Notes: generated by a model from the letters alone, not told the origin. A DNA stretch of 64,000 bases from Candidatus Bathyarchaeota archaeon (GCA_026014595.1 JAOZHY010000019.1:1-64000); one strand, 5' to 3'; positions 1 through 10,135 are shown, counted from the first letter of the stretch. Translations and numbers: made by a program.

Positions 1-370
<370 letters not shown>

Positions 371-751
371 GTAGGGTTCGGGTGGTGTCTGAGCGATATT
401 TGGTGACCCTTGCGTGGATTGTGTGTTGTTGCCTGTGCGTGGATTAAATGGCTGTGGCATTTTTTTCAGGTTAAGTGGACAAGATTAGGATGGTGGAAAC
501 ATTTGCTTTTGGAGATGATAGACCTCCCTTATTTGAAGCGTAATTAAGCCCTAACGAGCCCTCTTTATCGTTTTCTGTGTTGATTGGCTTTCAGGCTCCA
601 AAAAGGTTGTTTCTGCGCTAGTCTGTTAGATGTCTACCTATTTCGTACATAAAGGATGAAAACGGGGCAAGATTACTGAAATTTGCCGAACACGCTTAAA
701 CGACGTGAATTGTTCAGCAACGGTTAAAAACATGGTTGATTTGTGGCTTGA
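371..751. other. intergenic spacer between rRNA and flippase
   Basis: These 380 bases hold the T-tract at 460-466 and no convincing gene. I looked for a 5S rRNA or tRNA and saw none. A weak TATA-like stretch near 645-655 (cgtacataaagga) could serve the flippase gene at 752. Confidence 0.5.
460..466 (+). terminator. T-tract downstream of 23S rRNA
   Basis: A run of seven T residues lies about 90 nt after the predicted rRNA end. Archaeal RNA polymerase terminates at short T-runs, so this is the likely end of the rRNA transcript. No stable hairpin was seen before it. Confidence 0.4.
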
Positions 752-2287
752 GTGAACCTCCGCGGTGTCGCCGTGCCTGAGAACGAAATAAGAATTCAAT
801 ACAGTGGCTTCATAATTTTCGCAGCCCAATTACTCAGCGTCGTAACTGGGCTCATCTTCACGCTTTTGCTCACCAGAAACTTGTCGCAAGCCGATTTCGG
901 GGTGTGGTCAAACATCTTCACGGTTCTAGGCTACTTCACTATTGCAAGCGGCTTGCTGCCATTCTGGACCGTCCGCTTCGCCGCACGTAAGATGGAGGGA
1001 ACCGTCAAGACGGGTTTCTTAGCCACCTTGGTCATTGCTCTCGCGGGAATGGCAATCTACATTCCGTTTATTTTTCCTTACGCGGAGGCGGCAAAAACGC
1101 ATGAGGCAGTCTACTTATCGGTGTACCTTCTTGCCGCACTTGAGATATTGAGCTTGTACCTTGTCGCGTTGCTTGAAAGTTCCTTGCGCGCGGTCAAGCC
1201 ACAAGCAATTGGATACGGCTTACTGTTAGAAGAGGTAACCAAGGTGACAATTGCGCTTTTTCTGCTGCTTGCTTTCGGTTTCAGTCAAATGCTGCTAATC
1301 GCTATGGTGAGTATAATATCTGGCGCAGCCATCCAAGTTTTATTTTACATTAAGCTTCTTTCACCTTACCTGAAAGAGGCAGTTCATTGGAATTACCTTC
1401 GCCAGTGGTTGAAAGGCTCAACGGTGAACATCTACAACGCCGTGGGTAGCCAACTGCTCAGCCTTACCTATATACTACTCTTCTTTTCTCCCGTCGGCAA
1501 GGCAGCTACTGGCAATCTGCAAGCAGCAGTTACCTTCGCGAACATAATCGGATACGCTTCGTTCCTGTCTTATGCCGTATACCCGAGGCTTCTTGCCAAC
1601 ACTTGCTCAGAGGAGGAAGTCGCCCTCTCCTTCAAGACCACTCTGATGGCGGCTTTCCCGCTGGCAGCTGTTACATTGAGCATGCCAACTTCGCTTCTGA
1701 CTATCCTGAACGTACATTATAATGAAGCTTGGCCCATCCTTCTCCTGTCCACCTTTGACGCCCTCATAGTCTTGGTTTCAAGCTTCTACAATGGTTGCGT
1801 CTTGGGTGTGGAACGCTTGGACGCGGAAGGAAACGTCCCTCTGCGTGAGCTGGTTCGAAGCAAAATCTTCAAGGTGTTCACGATGCCCTACATCCAAGCC
1901 GCCATTGCGCTTCCAACAGCCTACTACGTGCTGAGTCAGTTCACTTCAGGTAGCAGTCCGGTGCAGGCGGCAACCTATGTGGTCGCCATTATCATCGGCG
2001 TGCATGCATCCACCTTTGCCTGGCTTTATTTTACTATGAGAAAATCCATCAAACTCACCGTTGACTGGAGAAGCGTTGGAAAATACGTTTTCGCGGCTGC
2101 CTTGGCGGCGGTGGTGCTTTTCGTCCTTCCGAAAACGACCACGTTAGCCTTAACCTTCGGAAAAGTCGTGGCTGGTCTGGCAACGTACAGCGCGGTTCTT
2201 CTCGCGATTGATGCGGAAGCAAGAAAACTGCCGCCCCTCATGCTCCGGGAAATTAAAATGGCATTGAGAGGCTTGGGGAAGAAATAG
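752..2287 (+). CDS. polysaccharide/oligosaccharide flippase (Wzx/MATE-like, MOP superfamily)
   Basis: A 511-residue integral membrane protein with about 12-14 hydrophobic segments spread over its whole length. The N-terminus (residues ~14-45) has the typical arrangement of this superfamily: a first helix, then LLTRNLSQADFGVWS. That pattern matches lipid-linked oligosaccharide flippases, which move glycan-lipid intermediates across the cytoplasmic membrane for surface glycans or N-glycosylation. The GTG at 752 is the first start; a second in-frame GTG at 773 is possible. The gene stands alone between the rRNA and the nucleotidyltransferase cluster. Its substrate cannot be told from sequence. 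Several glycosyltransferases elsewhere in the window could supply it. Confidence 0.85.
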   Translation: MNLRGVAVPENEIRIQYSGFIIFAAQLLSVVTGLIFTLLLTRNLSQADFGVWSNIFTVLGYFTIASGLLPFWTVRFAARKMEGTVKTGFLATLVIALAGMAIYIPFIFPYAEAAKTHEAVYLSVYLLAALEILSLYLVALLESSLRAVKPQAIGYGLLLEEVTKVTIALFLLLAFGFSQMLLIAMVSIISGAAIQVLFYIKLLSPYLKEAVHWNYLRQWLKGSTVNIYNAVGSQLLSLTYILLFFSPVGKAATGNLQAAVTFANIIGYASFLSYAVYPRLLANTCSEEEVALSFKTTLMAAFPLAAVTLSMPTSLLTILNVHYNEAWPILLLSTFDALIVLVSSFYNGCVLGVERLDAEGNVPLRELVRSKIFKVFTMPYIQAAIALPTAYYVLSQFTSGSSPVQAATYVVAIIIGVHASTFAWLYFTMRKSIKLTVDWRSVGKYVFAAALAAVVLFVLPKTTTLALTFGKVVAGLATYSAVLLAIDAEARKLPPLMLREIKMALRGLGKK

Positions 2288-2485
2288 CTTTTTTAGTCTT
2301 CAGCTTAATCATATTCGCGGTGTTTCAAAACGGCAACACAAGATTGGATTCCAGCGGACGGGGATACCTTCGTAACCAAAGAAGGCTTCATCTTCAACAC
2401 CTTCGGGTATGAGCACCCAAAAAATCGTGTCTTCGCGTTCCTCAAGTATATTCCAGCCGAGTTTAAACAGCTTTTCAACGTTGAG

Positions 2486-3355
2486 ATGCTGGAGCGCACA
2501 TGGAAGTACGGTGACAAGCAGCTTTTCCGCGCCGAGAAGCTTTATACGGCGAAAAATTATCAAACGTTCATTCAAGCGTTCCGCAAGAACTTTCCTGATT
2601 ACCTTTACTACTGTTACCTGCGGAACAAAGAGTTGATAACGGCGCCGCTAGACCGCATTGAGCGGGTGTTTGTGCCGAAAGACCGACTGAAAGCCTTGAC
2701 GGCGCTGGAGAATCCTGACGACTTGCAGCGGATGGCGCTTGATCTTATCCGCTTGATTTCTGACGAGTCAGGTGTTGGCTTGGAAGATTTGGGGATTCAC
2801 GGCTCTATAGCTTTAAACATGCACGCGCCCGAAAGCGACATAGACTTCGTGGTCTACGGGTCGCAGAACTTTCGTGCCGTGGAGGCGGCAATCGCCAGAC
2901 TTGTCAACGCTGGCAAACTCAGCTATGTCATAAGCAACCGCTTGGATGCTGCACGGAAATTTCAGGGACGCTACCGAGGCAAGATTTTCATGTATAACGC
3001 CACCCGCAAGCCCGAAGAAGTTAAAACTTGGTACGGCATGTATCGCTTCAGCTCCATCGACCCCGTCAGGTTCCAGTGTACCGTCAGCGACGATTCGGAA
3101 ACCATGTTCCGCCCAGCCATCTACAAAATCACAGATTATCAGCCCTTGGATGCCGAGTCGGAGTTGCCGTTGGACAAGGTTCCCGACCGCGTCGTCTCCA
3201 ACATCGGCTGCTACCGCAACGTCGCTCGGCAGGGTAGCCAAATTAAAGTTGCTGGGCAGCTGGAACGCGTGGAATCGCTTAAGACTGGCGAAGTGTTCTA
3301 TCAAGTCGTGGTCGGGACTGCCACGTCAGAGGAAGAGTACATTTGGACCGTTTAA
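2486..3355 (+). CDS. nucleotidyltransferase-fold protein, paralogue 1 (N-terminus probably further upstream)
   Basis: The protein carries the polymerase-beta-type nucleotidyltransferase signature: Gly-Ser at residues 106-107, then Asp-Ile-Asp at 118-120. The C-terminal ~80 residues resemble a small beta-barrel shared with the next two genes. Coding similarity to those paralogues runs upstream of the first ATG (2486) to about 2348, in the same frame and without a stop. No ATG, GTG or TTG occurs in that stretch, so the true start is unclear: a rare start codon, or a small indel separating it from the TTG at 2344 or GTG at 2320. The next gene starts inside its last codons. The substrate is unknown; such domains modify nucleic acids, proteins or small molecules. 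Confidence 0.75.
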   Translation: MLERTWKYGDKQLFRAEKLYTAKNYQTFIQAFRKNFPDYLYYCYLRNKELITAPLDRIERVFVPKDRLKALTALENPDDLQRMALDLIRLISDESGVGLEDLGIHGSIALNMHAPESDIDFVVYGSQNFRAVEAAIARLVNAGKLSYVISNRLDAARKFQGRYRGKIFMYNATRKPEEVKTWYGMYRFSSIDPVRFQCTVSDDSETMFRPAIYKITDYQPLDAESELPLDKVPDRVVSNIGCYRNVARQGSQIKVAGQLERVESLKTGEVFYQVVVGTATSEEEYIWTV

Positions 3356-4419
3356 GCCTCAGAGACCGCGACGGCATCGTCACCAGAGAAGGCTTGATTT
3401 TCCGCGTCTTCGGCTACAGCCATCCGCGAGATGCGTACATATGTGACGCAGAGTATGCCTCTGCCGAGATTTTCACTTCGACCGACCCGAGAGCGCCACG
3501 CGAAGGCAAGCGTGGACTCTTCTACAAGTTCTACAATGATGAAGGCTTGAAACTCATCTTCAACCGTTACCCGCAGTACACGTTTCTTCACGAGATGCTG
3601 GGTCAGGAAGTCGTTGGCGTACGACAAGCGGACATTGCTGAGGTGAGGAAACCTGAAGAACGGTTGCGAACATTGATTGAAACTAATCCAAAGGATGAGC
3701 TTGTGGAAGCGATGCAGCGCGTGCTCAACATTACGCTGGCGAGTTCTGGCTTATCGGCTAACGACTTCGGAGTGTTCGGGTCAATGCTCCACGGTTTCCA
3801 CCACCCAAAACTCTCGGACATCGACCTGTTAATCTACGGCAAAAGGGAAAATGCCAAGATGCGCGAAACCTTGGCGGAGCTTTACGCGGATGGCACTTCA
3901 GGCTTGAAGAACGAGTTTGGCTCAGACGCGGCGATGACGGGCAAGAGGTGGCGGTTCAAAAACTACACCGTAAACGAATTCATTTGGCACCAGAAGCGGA
4001 AAATGATTTACGGCTTATACAACGATGAGAAGAGCGGACGCATAATCAAAGCCGAGTTTGAACCTGTGAAAGCATGGAGCGAAATCGCATCAGAATACGA
4101 CTCGAAAGCGCGTATCGTGCAGAAGGGCTGGGTTCGAATAAAAGCGCGAGTAACCAGCGACGACGACGCGCCATTTATACCATCCGTTTACGGCATCGCG
4201 CCCTTAGAGGTGCTAAGCGGTCCGCGAGAGGCAACGGAGGCGGTGCGGGTTTTCTCGTACATGGAAGAGTTTCGTCAACAAGCACAAAACGACGAGACGG
4301 TCGTTGTGGAGGGCAACTTGGAGGAAGTCGCGTCGCCAAAGGACAGTTTCCACCAAATTACGCTGACTTATTGTCAGCGCTATTACGAGCAGGTCTTGAA
4401 AGTGGCTTCAACTGCGTGA
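3343..4419 (+). CDS. nucleotidyltransferase-fold protein, paralogue 2
   Basis: A 358-residue protein with the same architecture as its neighbours. The N-terminal ~120 residues are family-specific. A nucleotidyltransferase core follows, with Gly-Ser at 146-147 and Asp-Ile-Asp at 159-161, and a C-terminal beta-rich domain beginning near residue 260. The TTG start at 3343 overlaps the preceding gene by 13 nt, so translation is probably coupled. Its 3' end overlaps the convergent third paralogue by 12 nt. The two catalytic acidic residues are intact, so it is predicted active, with unknown substrate. I do not recognise a characterised orthologue. Confidence 0.78.
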   Translation: MDRLSLRDRDGIVTREGLIFRVFGYSHPRDAYICDAEYASAEIFTSTDPRAPREGKRGLFYKFYNDEGLKLIFNRYPQYTFLHEMLGQEVVGVRQADIAEVRKPEERLRTLIETNPKDELVEAMQRVLNITLASSGLSANDFGVFGSMLHGFHHPKLSDIDLLIYGKRENAKMRETLAELYADGTSGLKNEFGSDAAMTGKRWRFKNYTVNEFIWHQKRKMIYGLYNDEKSGRIIKAEFEPVKAWSEIASEYDSKARIVQKGWVRIKARVTSDDDAPFIPSVYGIAPLEVLSGPREATEAVRVFSYMEEFRQQAQNDETVVVEGNLEEVASPKDSFHQITLTYCQRYYEQVLKVASTA

Positions 4420-5427
4420 CAACACCATGTAGTCTGCGGGTTGATTGCCCAATATTATCCTGTAGTGCTCTTTGCCTGTTTTCATGTTGGTGACGCGTTC
4501 AACTTTTCCCTGCGCCGTTACTGCTTCGCCCTTTTGGGCTTGTTCACAGAATCTGCCGCGGAACGACACAATTTCAAGAATCGGCTCCAGCCTTGCGCCC
4601 TCGATGACTGTGGCGTTTTCTATCTTGTAGGTGCATGGCGTGAAAAGCGCCTCAGAATCGTCAGCCACAGTGGCGGTTATCTTGGCGTACCCGCAATTCT
4701 TGTAGCACACGTCGCCGTACTGTTCGTGGACCTCGTTCCAATCCTTCACGAACCGCACGAAGTAGTCAACGCCTTCAAACATGCCTTGGAACGCCTTTCG
4801 AGATTCGACCCGCGCGAAGTCTTCGAAGGTCATGATGGTGTCTTTCGAACGGAAATCGAACAGTGCACGCAACCCGTCGCGGCTGTAAGGCTTAAAACGT
4901 GACTCACCATCCTGCAGCAGGTTTTCCAGCGCCGCGTAAGCCTTCCTGCACGCGTCCACGCCGTAGACTATTGGGTCAAGGTCAGATTTCGAGGTATGCA
5001 GCCCGACGAGCACGGAACCCGAGATTCCGATGGCACTCCAAGGGATGGCGGCGTTTTCCTTCAGGTCTTCCGCCAGCCGAACAGCCTTCTTCTCGAGGGG
5101 TTCCAGCCTCTTGGATGTACGTAGTGATGCGAGCTTAGCAACTGGGTCGTAGCGTTTCTTGACTGCGCCAACGGGGACTTCGCATAGGTTCTCGTCAAAC
5201 ACTGGGTCGTGCACTATCAGGTTGGGCGCGTTTTCCTGAAGATATTTGAAGCGTTCGGCCAGGTTGTAAACTTTGCCGTACAAGTCCTTTCCTTTACGTC
5301 GGGTGCCTGTCTGTGACGGTATGTACCTTGGAAAAGCGATTATCTTATCGGGCGGGTGGACTAAGCCTTTGACGTCGAAAATCACGTTGTCCCTTGTCTT
5401 GATGAGGTCGCCTTCGCGTGCTCGCAT
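4408..5427 (-). CDS. nucleotidyltransferase-fold protein, paralogue 3
   Basis: A 339-residue paralogue on the opposite strand. It has a family N-terminus (residues 1-100), Gly-Ser at 137-138, and Asp-Leu-Asp at 149-151. The C-terminal segment ends in a VERVTNMKTGKEHYRIILG-type strand pattern nearly identical in layout to paralogue 1. Its N-terminus shows what the missing start of paralogue 1 should look like. It is convergent with paralogue 2 and divergent from the CitG-like gene at 5539. Function beyond nucleotidyl transfer is unknown. Confidence 0.78.
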   Translation of the reverse strand: MRAREGDLIKTRDNVIFDVKGLVHPPDKIIAFPRYIPSQTGTRRKGKDLYGKVYNLAERFKYLQENAPNLIVHDPVFDENLCEVPVGAVKKRYDPVAKLASLRTSKRLEPLEKKAVRLAEDLKENAAIPWSAIGISGSVLVGLHTSKSDLDPIVYGVDACRKAYAALENLLQDGESRFKPYSRDGLRALFDFRSKDTIMTFEDFARVESRKAFQGMFEGVDYFVRFVKDWNEVHEQYGDVCYKNCGYAKITATVADDSEALFTPCTYKIENATVIEGARLEPILEIVSFRGRFCEQAQKGEAVTAQGKVERVTNMKTGKEHYRIILGNQPADYMVLSRS

Positions 5428-5491
5428 GTGAAAAACCTACTCCATTTAACGCTGTAATATGGTTCAATTGTTTGTAGTTTTTTACATAACG

Positions 5492-5500
5492 TTAATAAAC
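5492..5500 (+). promoter_or_regulatory. TATA box upstream of the CitG-like gene
   Basis: The AT-rich TTAATAAAC sits about 43 nt before the ATG at 5539. That fits an archaeal TATA box with a start site about 25 nt downstream and a short leader. Confidence 0.5.
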
Positions 5501-5538
5501 CTTTTTTCGACCCTACATAGACTCGGTGCGGCCTCCAC

Positions 5539-6486
5539 ATGCCCAACCCAGAAAAAGCAGAACACATAGCCAAATGCTTGGAACTTGCTATATTGCTTGA
5601 GGTCAGCGCCAACAAGCCTGGAAACGTGAGCTTCACTGTTGGCTTTGAGGGCACGCGAGTGGAGCATTTTCTGGCTTCCGCAGTCGCAGCCCACTCATCT
5701 TTCAGGGAGGCTGCAAGCCGCGGCGTCGGCGTGTCCGAGGGCAAGGTGCGCCTTGACCATGTCGGCATGGGTCAGCTTATACGTGACTGTGTGGCGGATA
5801 TTAGCGTGTGGCAGAGGGGCGGGAACACGCTGCTTGGCACGGTGATGCTTTTTGTGCCTATCGCTGTCGCCGCGGGCATGACGCCTACTAGTGAGGGTCA
5901 CAAATTTAATTTTGAGCAGTTACGGAAAAACATCGGATTAGCAGTTGAAGCCACAACCGCGGAAGACGCCGTTAACGTTTACAAAGCCATAGACATAGCA
6001 AAGCCCAGCGGTCTCAACGTGGCTCCAGACCTCGACGTGACCGCATCAGATTCCGTGGAGCGAATCCGCAGGGAGAACGTGACGCTCCTGCAGGTTTTCC
6101 AGATAGCCGCGGGCTACGATGACATATGCTCAGAATGGGTCCGCAACTACCCCATAACGTTTGATTCGGCTTACCCTTACCTGAGCAAGCAGCTGGAAAG
6201 CAAGGATTTGAACACGGCAGTCGTCCACACCTTCCTAAAAATCCTGTCCGAGCACCCAGACACTTTCATCGCCCGAAAAGCTGGTTTAGAGAAGGCACGT
6301 GAAGTTTCCTCTGACGCGAAGCTGGTGCTGGATTTGGGCGGGTTGGAAACCGCTGAAGGCAAGCGGAGCTTAACGGAGTTTGACCAGAAGCTTCGGGCGT
6401 CTGGGAACCGCTTGAACCCGGGAACAACGGCTGACCTGACCGCGGCTGCTTTGGCTTTGTGCATTCTCAGCGGATACCGCCCTTGA
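5539..6486 (+). CDS. CitG-like protein (triphosphoribosyl-dephospho-CoA synthase family)
   Basis: A 315-residue, largely helical protein. It has the family-characteristic N-terminal text LEVSANKPGNVSF (residues ~18-30), then a conserved H-region and VGMGQLIRDCV. In bacteria CitG makes the prosthetic-group precursor of citrate lyase from ATP and dephospho-CoA. No citrate lyase genes are seen here. Archaeal and methylotroph homologues are known to sit with tetrahydromethanopterin/methanofuran C1 genes, and this copy lies 76 nt before fwdD. A role in a C1 cofactor step is therefore an inference from context. It has its own TATA element, and another TATA element precedes fwdD. Confidence 0.82.
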   Translation: MPNPEKAEHIAKCLELAILLEVSANKPGNVSFTVGFEGTRVEHFLASAVAAHSSFREAASRGVGVSEGKVRLDHVGMGQLIRDCVADISVWQRGGNTLLGTVMLFVPIAVAAGMTPTSEGHKFNFEQLRKNIGLAVEATTAEDAVNVYKAIDIAKPSGLNVAPDLDVTASDSVERIRRENVTLLQVFQIAAGYDDICSEWVRNYPITFDSAYPYLSKQLESKDLNTAVVHTFLKILSEHPDTFIARKAGLEKAREVSSDAKLVLDLGGLETAEGKRSLTEFDQKLRASGNRLNPGTTADLTAAALALCILSGYRP

Positions 6487-6517
6487 TGTTAAATTTCACG
6501 GCTTTGCCGAACTTACT

Positions 6518-6527
6518 CTTAAATATT
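6518..6527 (+). promoter_or_regulatory. TATA box of the fwd-mch operon
   Basis: CTTAAATATT lies about 40 nt before the fwdD ATG at 6563 in an otherwise mixed-composition gap. This is the best promoter candidate for the fwdDBAC-mch run. Confidence 0.5.
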
Positions 6528-6562
6528 AGCCAAATAATCAATATGGGTAAAGGGTTGCGACC

Positions 6563-6964
6563 ATGGTTCAGCAAAAACTGCGAGTGACCTTGCTCACTGG
6601 GCGAACGATAGAGCAAGGCGTAGGCAAAGAAGCTGGAAAAGGCACGAAAGAGTATTTCGAAAGCACTTCCATGTGCTACATGGATGCGGGCGACATGAAG
6701 AAACTCGGCATAAAAAACAACACAAACATTCTAGTAACCACATCAAACGGCTCTGTCGTGCTCCGAGCCGTGAAGTATCCGAGAGGTGCCATGCCAGGGC
6801 TGATTTACATTCCTTACGGTCCATGGGCAAACGCGATTTGCAGCAGCAACACCACTGGCATTGGGACGCCCTCGTTTAAGGGCACTCCAGCTGAGGTTGA
6901 GCCGGCTCCAGACAAACCCATCTTAACCCTGGAGGAACTTCTGAGGAGCGAGTTTGGGAGGTAA
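6563..6964 (+). CDS. fwdD: formylmethanofuran dehydrogenase subunit D
   Basis: A 133-residue protein of the molybdopterin-dinucleotide-binding fold, as in FwdD/FmdD. This subunit completes the pterin-binding domain of the formate dehydrogenase-like module. Features seen include LLTGRTIEQGVGKEAGK near the N-terminus and the YPRGAMPGLIYIPYGPWAN segment (residues ~73-91) typical of the family. It is the first gene of a tight run, with fwdB starting 8 nt after its stop. The complex reduces CO2 to a formyl group on methanofuran, or runs in reverse, in the cytoplasm. Confidence 0.93.
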   Translation: MVQQKLRVTLLTGRTIEQGVGKEAGKGTKEYFESTSMCYMDAGDMKKLGIKNNTNILVTTSNGSVVLRAVKYPRGAMPGLIYIPYGPWANAICSSNTTGIGTPSFKGTPAEVEPAPDKPILTLEELLRSEFGR

Positions 6965-6972
6965 AAAGCGAA

Positions 6973-8439
6973 ATGTCAACAACGGTTAACGCGGTCACCT
7001 GCCCGGTTTGCGGGTGCTTGTGCGACGACATCGAATTAACCATCGAGAACGGCGTAATTGCCAAAGTGAAAAACGGCTGCGCCATGTGCGAATCAAAATT
7101 TCTCAGTTACAAGAACGAACACCGCAACAAAACCCCGCTGGTGCGGAAAGAGGGCAAACTGGTTCCAGTCTCGTATGACGAGGCTATACACAAAGCTGCT
7201 GAGATTTTGGCTAACGCTAACTATCCGATTCTGTACGGCTGGAGCTCAACAGACTGCGAAGCCCAACGAGTCGGCGTAGAGTTAGCGGAAGAAGTCGGCG
7301 GAGTCCTCGACAACACGGCAGTCGTCTGCCACGGACCCTCAATCCTGAGCGTTCAGGAAGTGGGAATCCCAACATGTACGTTGGGGCAGATACGGCACCG
7401 TGCAGACCTGGTAATTTATTGGGGTTGTGACCCGTGGAGTGCGCATCCCCGGCATCTGGAGCGCTACACGACTTTCACTGAGGGCAGGTTTGAGGGAAGC
7501 GAATGGAAAGAGTACATGAACAAAGTTAAGGCTTCGGCTGGCAAGAAGAAACTGTTAAGTCTTGAAAGAAGAGAAATCGTGAAACGCAAGCCCGAGCCCA
7601 TCATTGAAAAAGTCACTGTTAATAAGCCTCCTGAAACCTTGAGCAAGGCAGGACGCAAGCTGATAGTGATTGATGTCAGAAAAACCATGACTGCCGAGGT
7701 GGCTGACTACTTCATCCAGGTGCAACCGGGAAAGGACTACGAGTTGATGTTAGCCATCCGGGCGCTGGTTAAAGACCACGAATTAGACGTCGACCAAGTC
7801 GCAGGCGTCCCAGTAGAATACCTTGAGGAACTGGTTGACGCGATGGTTAATTGCGAATTCGGCGTCATCTTCTTCGGTATGGGCTTAACCCAAAGCGCAG
7901 GAAAGTTCCGAAATGTGGACGTGGCTATCTCGCTGATTCGGGACCTGAACCGTCGCACGAAGTTTGCTATCTTGCCCATGAGAGGACACTTCAACGTCAC
8001 TGGCGCCAACACGGTTTCCACATGGCAGAGCGGTTACCCGTACTCGGTTGATTTCTCGCTCGGCTATCCACGTTATAACCCTGGCGAGACCTCGGTTGTG
8101 GATGTTCTGCTGCGGAAAGAGTCAGATGCCGCGCTCATAGTTGCCTCAGACCCAGCCAGCAACTTCCCACGCAAAGCCGTCGAACACCTGGTGGCGAACC
8201 CGCTAATAGTCATCGACCCCCACATGAACGCCACAGCGCTGCTGGGCGACGTGGTTTTCCCCGCGGCAATCGTGGGCATAGAAAAGGCTGGAACCGCTTA
8301 CCGCATGGACCACGTGCCTCTTCCGCTTAAAAAGGTGGTTGAGCCGCCTGAAGGAATCCTGTCAGACGAGGAAATCCTAAGCCGAATACTTGAAGAGGTT
8401 CGAGTTATAAAGTCGCAGAAGATGCAGGAGGCAGCGTGA
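6973..8439 (+). CDS. fwdB: formylmethanofuran dehydrogenase subunit B (catalytic, W/Mo-bis-pterin)
   Basis: A 488-residue catalytic subunit. The N-terminus has CPVCGCLCDD (Cys10, 13, 15, 17) and further Cys at 36 and 39, enough to ligate one [4Fe-4S] cluster. The metal ligand is Cys119 in VVCHGPS, so this is the cysteine form and not selenocysteine. The remainder is a molybdopterin oxidoreductase fold. The protein is about 50 residues longer than the roughly 430-residue family norm. The excess lies around residues 170-228, a charged Lys/Glu-rich insertion just before the conserved DVRKTMTAE strand. Its stop overlaps the fwdA start. In the complex it reduces CO2 to formate, which tunnels to FwdA. 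Confidence 0.95.
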   Translation: MSTTVNAVTCPVCGCLCDDIELTIENGVIAKVKNGCAMCESKFLSYKNEHRNKTPLVRKEGKLVPVSYDEAIHKAAEILANANYPILYGWSSTDCEAQRVGVELAEEVGGVLDNTAVVCHGPSILSVQEVGIPTCTLGQIRHRADLVIYWGCDPWSAHPRHLERYTTFTEGRFEGSEWKEYMNKVKASAGKKKLLSLERREIVKRKPEPIIEKVTVNKPPETLSKAGRKLIVIDVRKTMTAEVADYFIQVQPGKDYELMLAIRALVKDHELDVDQVAGVPVEYLEELVDAMVNCEFGVIFFGMGLTQSAGKFRNVDVAISLIRDLNRRTKFAILPMRGHFNVTGANTVSTWQSGYPYSVDFSLGYPRYNPGETSVVDVLLRKESDAALIVASDPASNFPRKAVEHLVANPLIVIDPHMNATALLGDVVFPAAIVGIEKAGTAYRMDHVPLPLKKVVEPPEGILSDEEILSRILEEVRVIKSQKMQEAA

Positions 8440-10133
8440 AAATGGAACTGCTCATAAAAAACGGCTTCGTCTTCGACCCCATTAACGGCATTAACGGCGA
8501 AAAAATGGATATCGCCGTCAGGAACGGCAAAATTGTGGAAAGCGTAAATGACCGCAGAGCCAAGAAGATAGATGCTACAGGCTTGACGGTGATGCCGGGC
8601 GGCGTGGACATTCACTGCCACATCGCCGGTGCGGAAGTAAACACGGGCAGACTCATGAGACCAGAGGACCACATTAAGGATACTGAACGCAAAACCACGT
8701 TGACGCGGTCTGGCGTGGGCTACTCTATTCCGTCAACGTTCACCACTGGGTACCGCTATTCCCGCATGGGCTACACGAGCTTGATGAATCCTTCTATGCC
8801 GCCGTTGGAGGCGAAGCACACGCATGAAGAGTTGAACGACACGCCCATGCTGGACAAAGCCAGCTACCCGCTGCTGGGTGACTGGTGGTTTGTTCTGGAA
8901 TACCTGCAGAAGGGCGATTTGACGGAATGCGCAAGATACGTCGCCTGGATGATGGGCACCACGAAAGGTTACGCCATAAAAATCGTCAACCCAGGCGGAC
9001 TGGAATCCTGGGGTTTCGGAAGGAACGTTCACACCATAGACGACAAGGTTCCCAACTTCGACATCACGCCGCGCGAGATTATGTGCGGTCTCGCCAAAGT
9101 CAACAAGATGCTGAACCTGCCTCACACCATTCACCTTCACACTAACAACCTGGGCTTGCCAGGCAATTACGCTACGACGCTGGATACTATGAGGGCGCTG
9201 GAGAGCGTGGCGACAGACGGCAAACCTGTGGCTCACATAACGCATCTGCAATTTAGCAGTTTCGCAGGCGACGACTGGGGCAGCATGCGGTCTGGCGCTG
9301 AAGAAGTCGCCAAATACATTAACGCTCACAGCCACATAACTTGTGACATGGGACAAGTCATCTTCACCGACACCACAACCATGACGGCTGACGGACCCTT
9401 CGAGTATACGCTTTATCAGTTGAGCGGGCACAAGTGGGTCAACAGCGATGTGGAGACTGAGACAAGCGGCGGGATCATACCCTTCCACTACAAACGCAAC
9501 AACGCCGTCAACGCCACACAATGGTCCATAGCCTTGGAGTTGGCGCTGATGATTGAGGATCCGTGGAAGATTTACCTGACCACTGACCACCCGAACGGTG
9601 GACCGTTCACGGCTTATCCAAAAATTATCGGTTGGCTCATCAGCAGGAAGGCGCGGATGGCGACGCTGAAGAAGTGCCACAAGAAAGCCCAAAAGAAAAG
9701 CCTCCTTCCCACGCTAAAGCGTGAATTAAGCCTCTACGACATCGCCATAGTCACCCGGGCTGGCCAAGCCAAAGCGTTGGGACTTAAGGACAAGGGTCAC
9801 TTGGGCGTTGGCGCCGACGCTGACATTGCCATTTATAACGTGAACCCTGAAACCATCGACATAGCGCGCAAATACAAGACGGTGCGCCGAGCCTTCGGCA
9901 ACGCCGCGTACACGATTAAAGATGGGAAAGTCGTGGTTAAGGACGGCGAAATAGTTCAGCACGTTGACGGCAGAACCATCTGGCTGGACGTGCAAACCGC
10001 GGAGCAGGTTAAAGTGGACGAAGAAATGAGAAGAAGATTCCGCGAGTACTGGACGGTTGAGTACGAGAACTATCCAGTAACCAACCATTACCTGAAAATT
10101 TCAGATCCAAGAACGATAAAGGCGGATGTGTAA
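8436..10133 (+). CDS. fwdA: formylmethanofuran dehydrogenase subunit A (amidohydrolase-type)
   Basis: A 565-residue zinc amidohydrolase. It has the metal motif HCH at residues 60-62, further His residues in HTIHLHTNNLG, and a TTDHPNGGPFTAYP segment supplying the late catalytic aspartate. FwdA condenses formate with the amine of methanofuran. The GTG start at 8436 overlaps the fwdB stop by 4 nt. The next gene starts 2 nt after it. Length matches the family. Confidence 0.95.
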   Translation: MKMELLIKNGFVFDPINGINGEKMDIAVRNGKIVESVNDRRAKKIDATGLTVMPGGVDIHCHIAGAEVNTGRLMRPEDHIKDTERKTTLTRSGVGYSIPSTFTTGYRYSRMGYTSLMNPSMPPLEAKHTHEELNDTPMLDKASYPLLGDWWFVLEYLQKGDLTECARYVAWMMGTTKGYAIKIVNPGGLESWGFGRNVHTIDDKVPNFDITPREIMCGLAKVNKMLNLPHTIHLHTNNLGLPGNYATTLDTMRALESVATDGKPVAHITHLQFSSFAGDDWGSMRSGAEEVAKYINAHSHITCDMGQVIFTDTTTMTADGPFEYTLYQLSGHKWVNSDVETETSGGIIPFHYKRNNAVNATQWSIALELALMIEDPWKIYLTTDHPNGGPFTAYPKIIGWLISRKARMATLKKCHKKAQKKSLLPTLKRELSLYDIAIVTRAGQAKALGLKDKGHLGVGADADIAIYNVNPETIDIARKYKTVRRAFGNAAYTIKDGKVVVKDGEIVQHVDGRTIWLDVQTAEQVKVDEEMRRRFREYWTVEYENYPVTNHYLKISDPRTIKADV

Positions 10134-10135
10134 AA

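Noticed and set aside
2813-3304. Long minus-strand frame opposite the first nucleotidyltransferase
   Set aside because: It is a shadow of a gene with family motifs on the plus strand. Many such shadows occur in this G+C-balanced sequence, for example 8733-9692.
6973-8439. Possible selenocysteine at the FwdB metal site
   Set aside because: The residue in VVCHGPS is encoded by TGC (cysteine), and no in-frame TGA is present.
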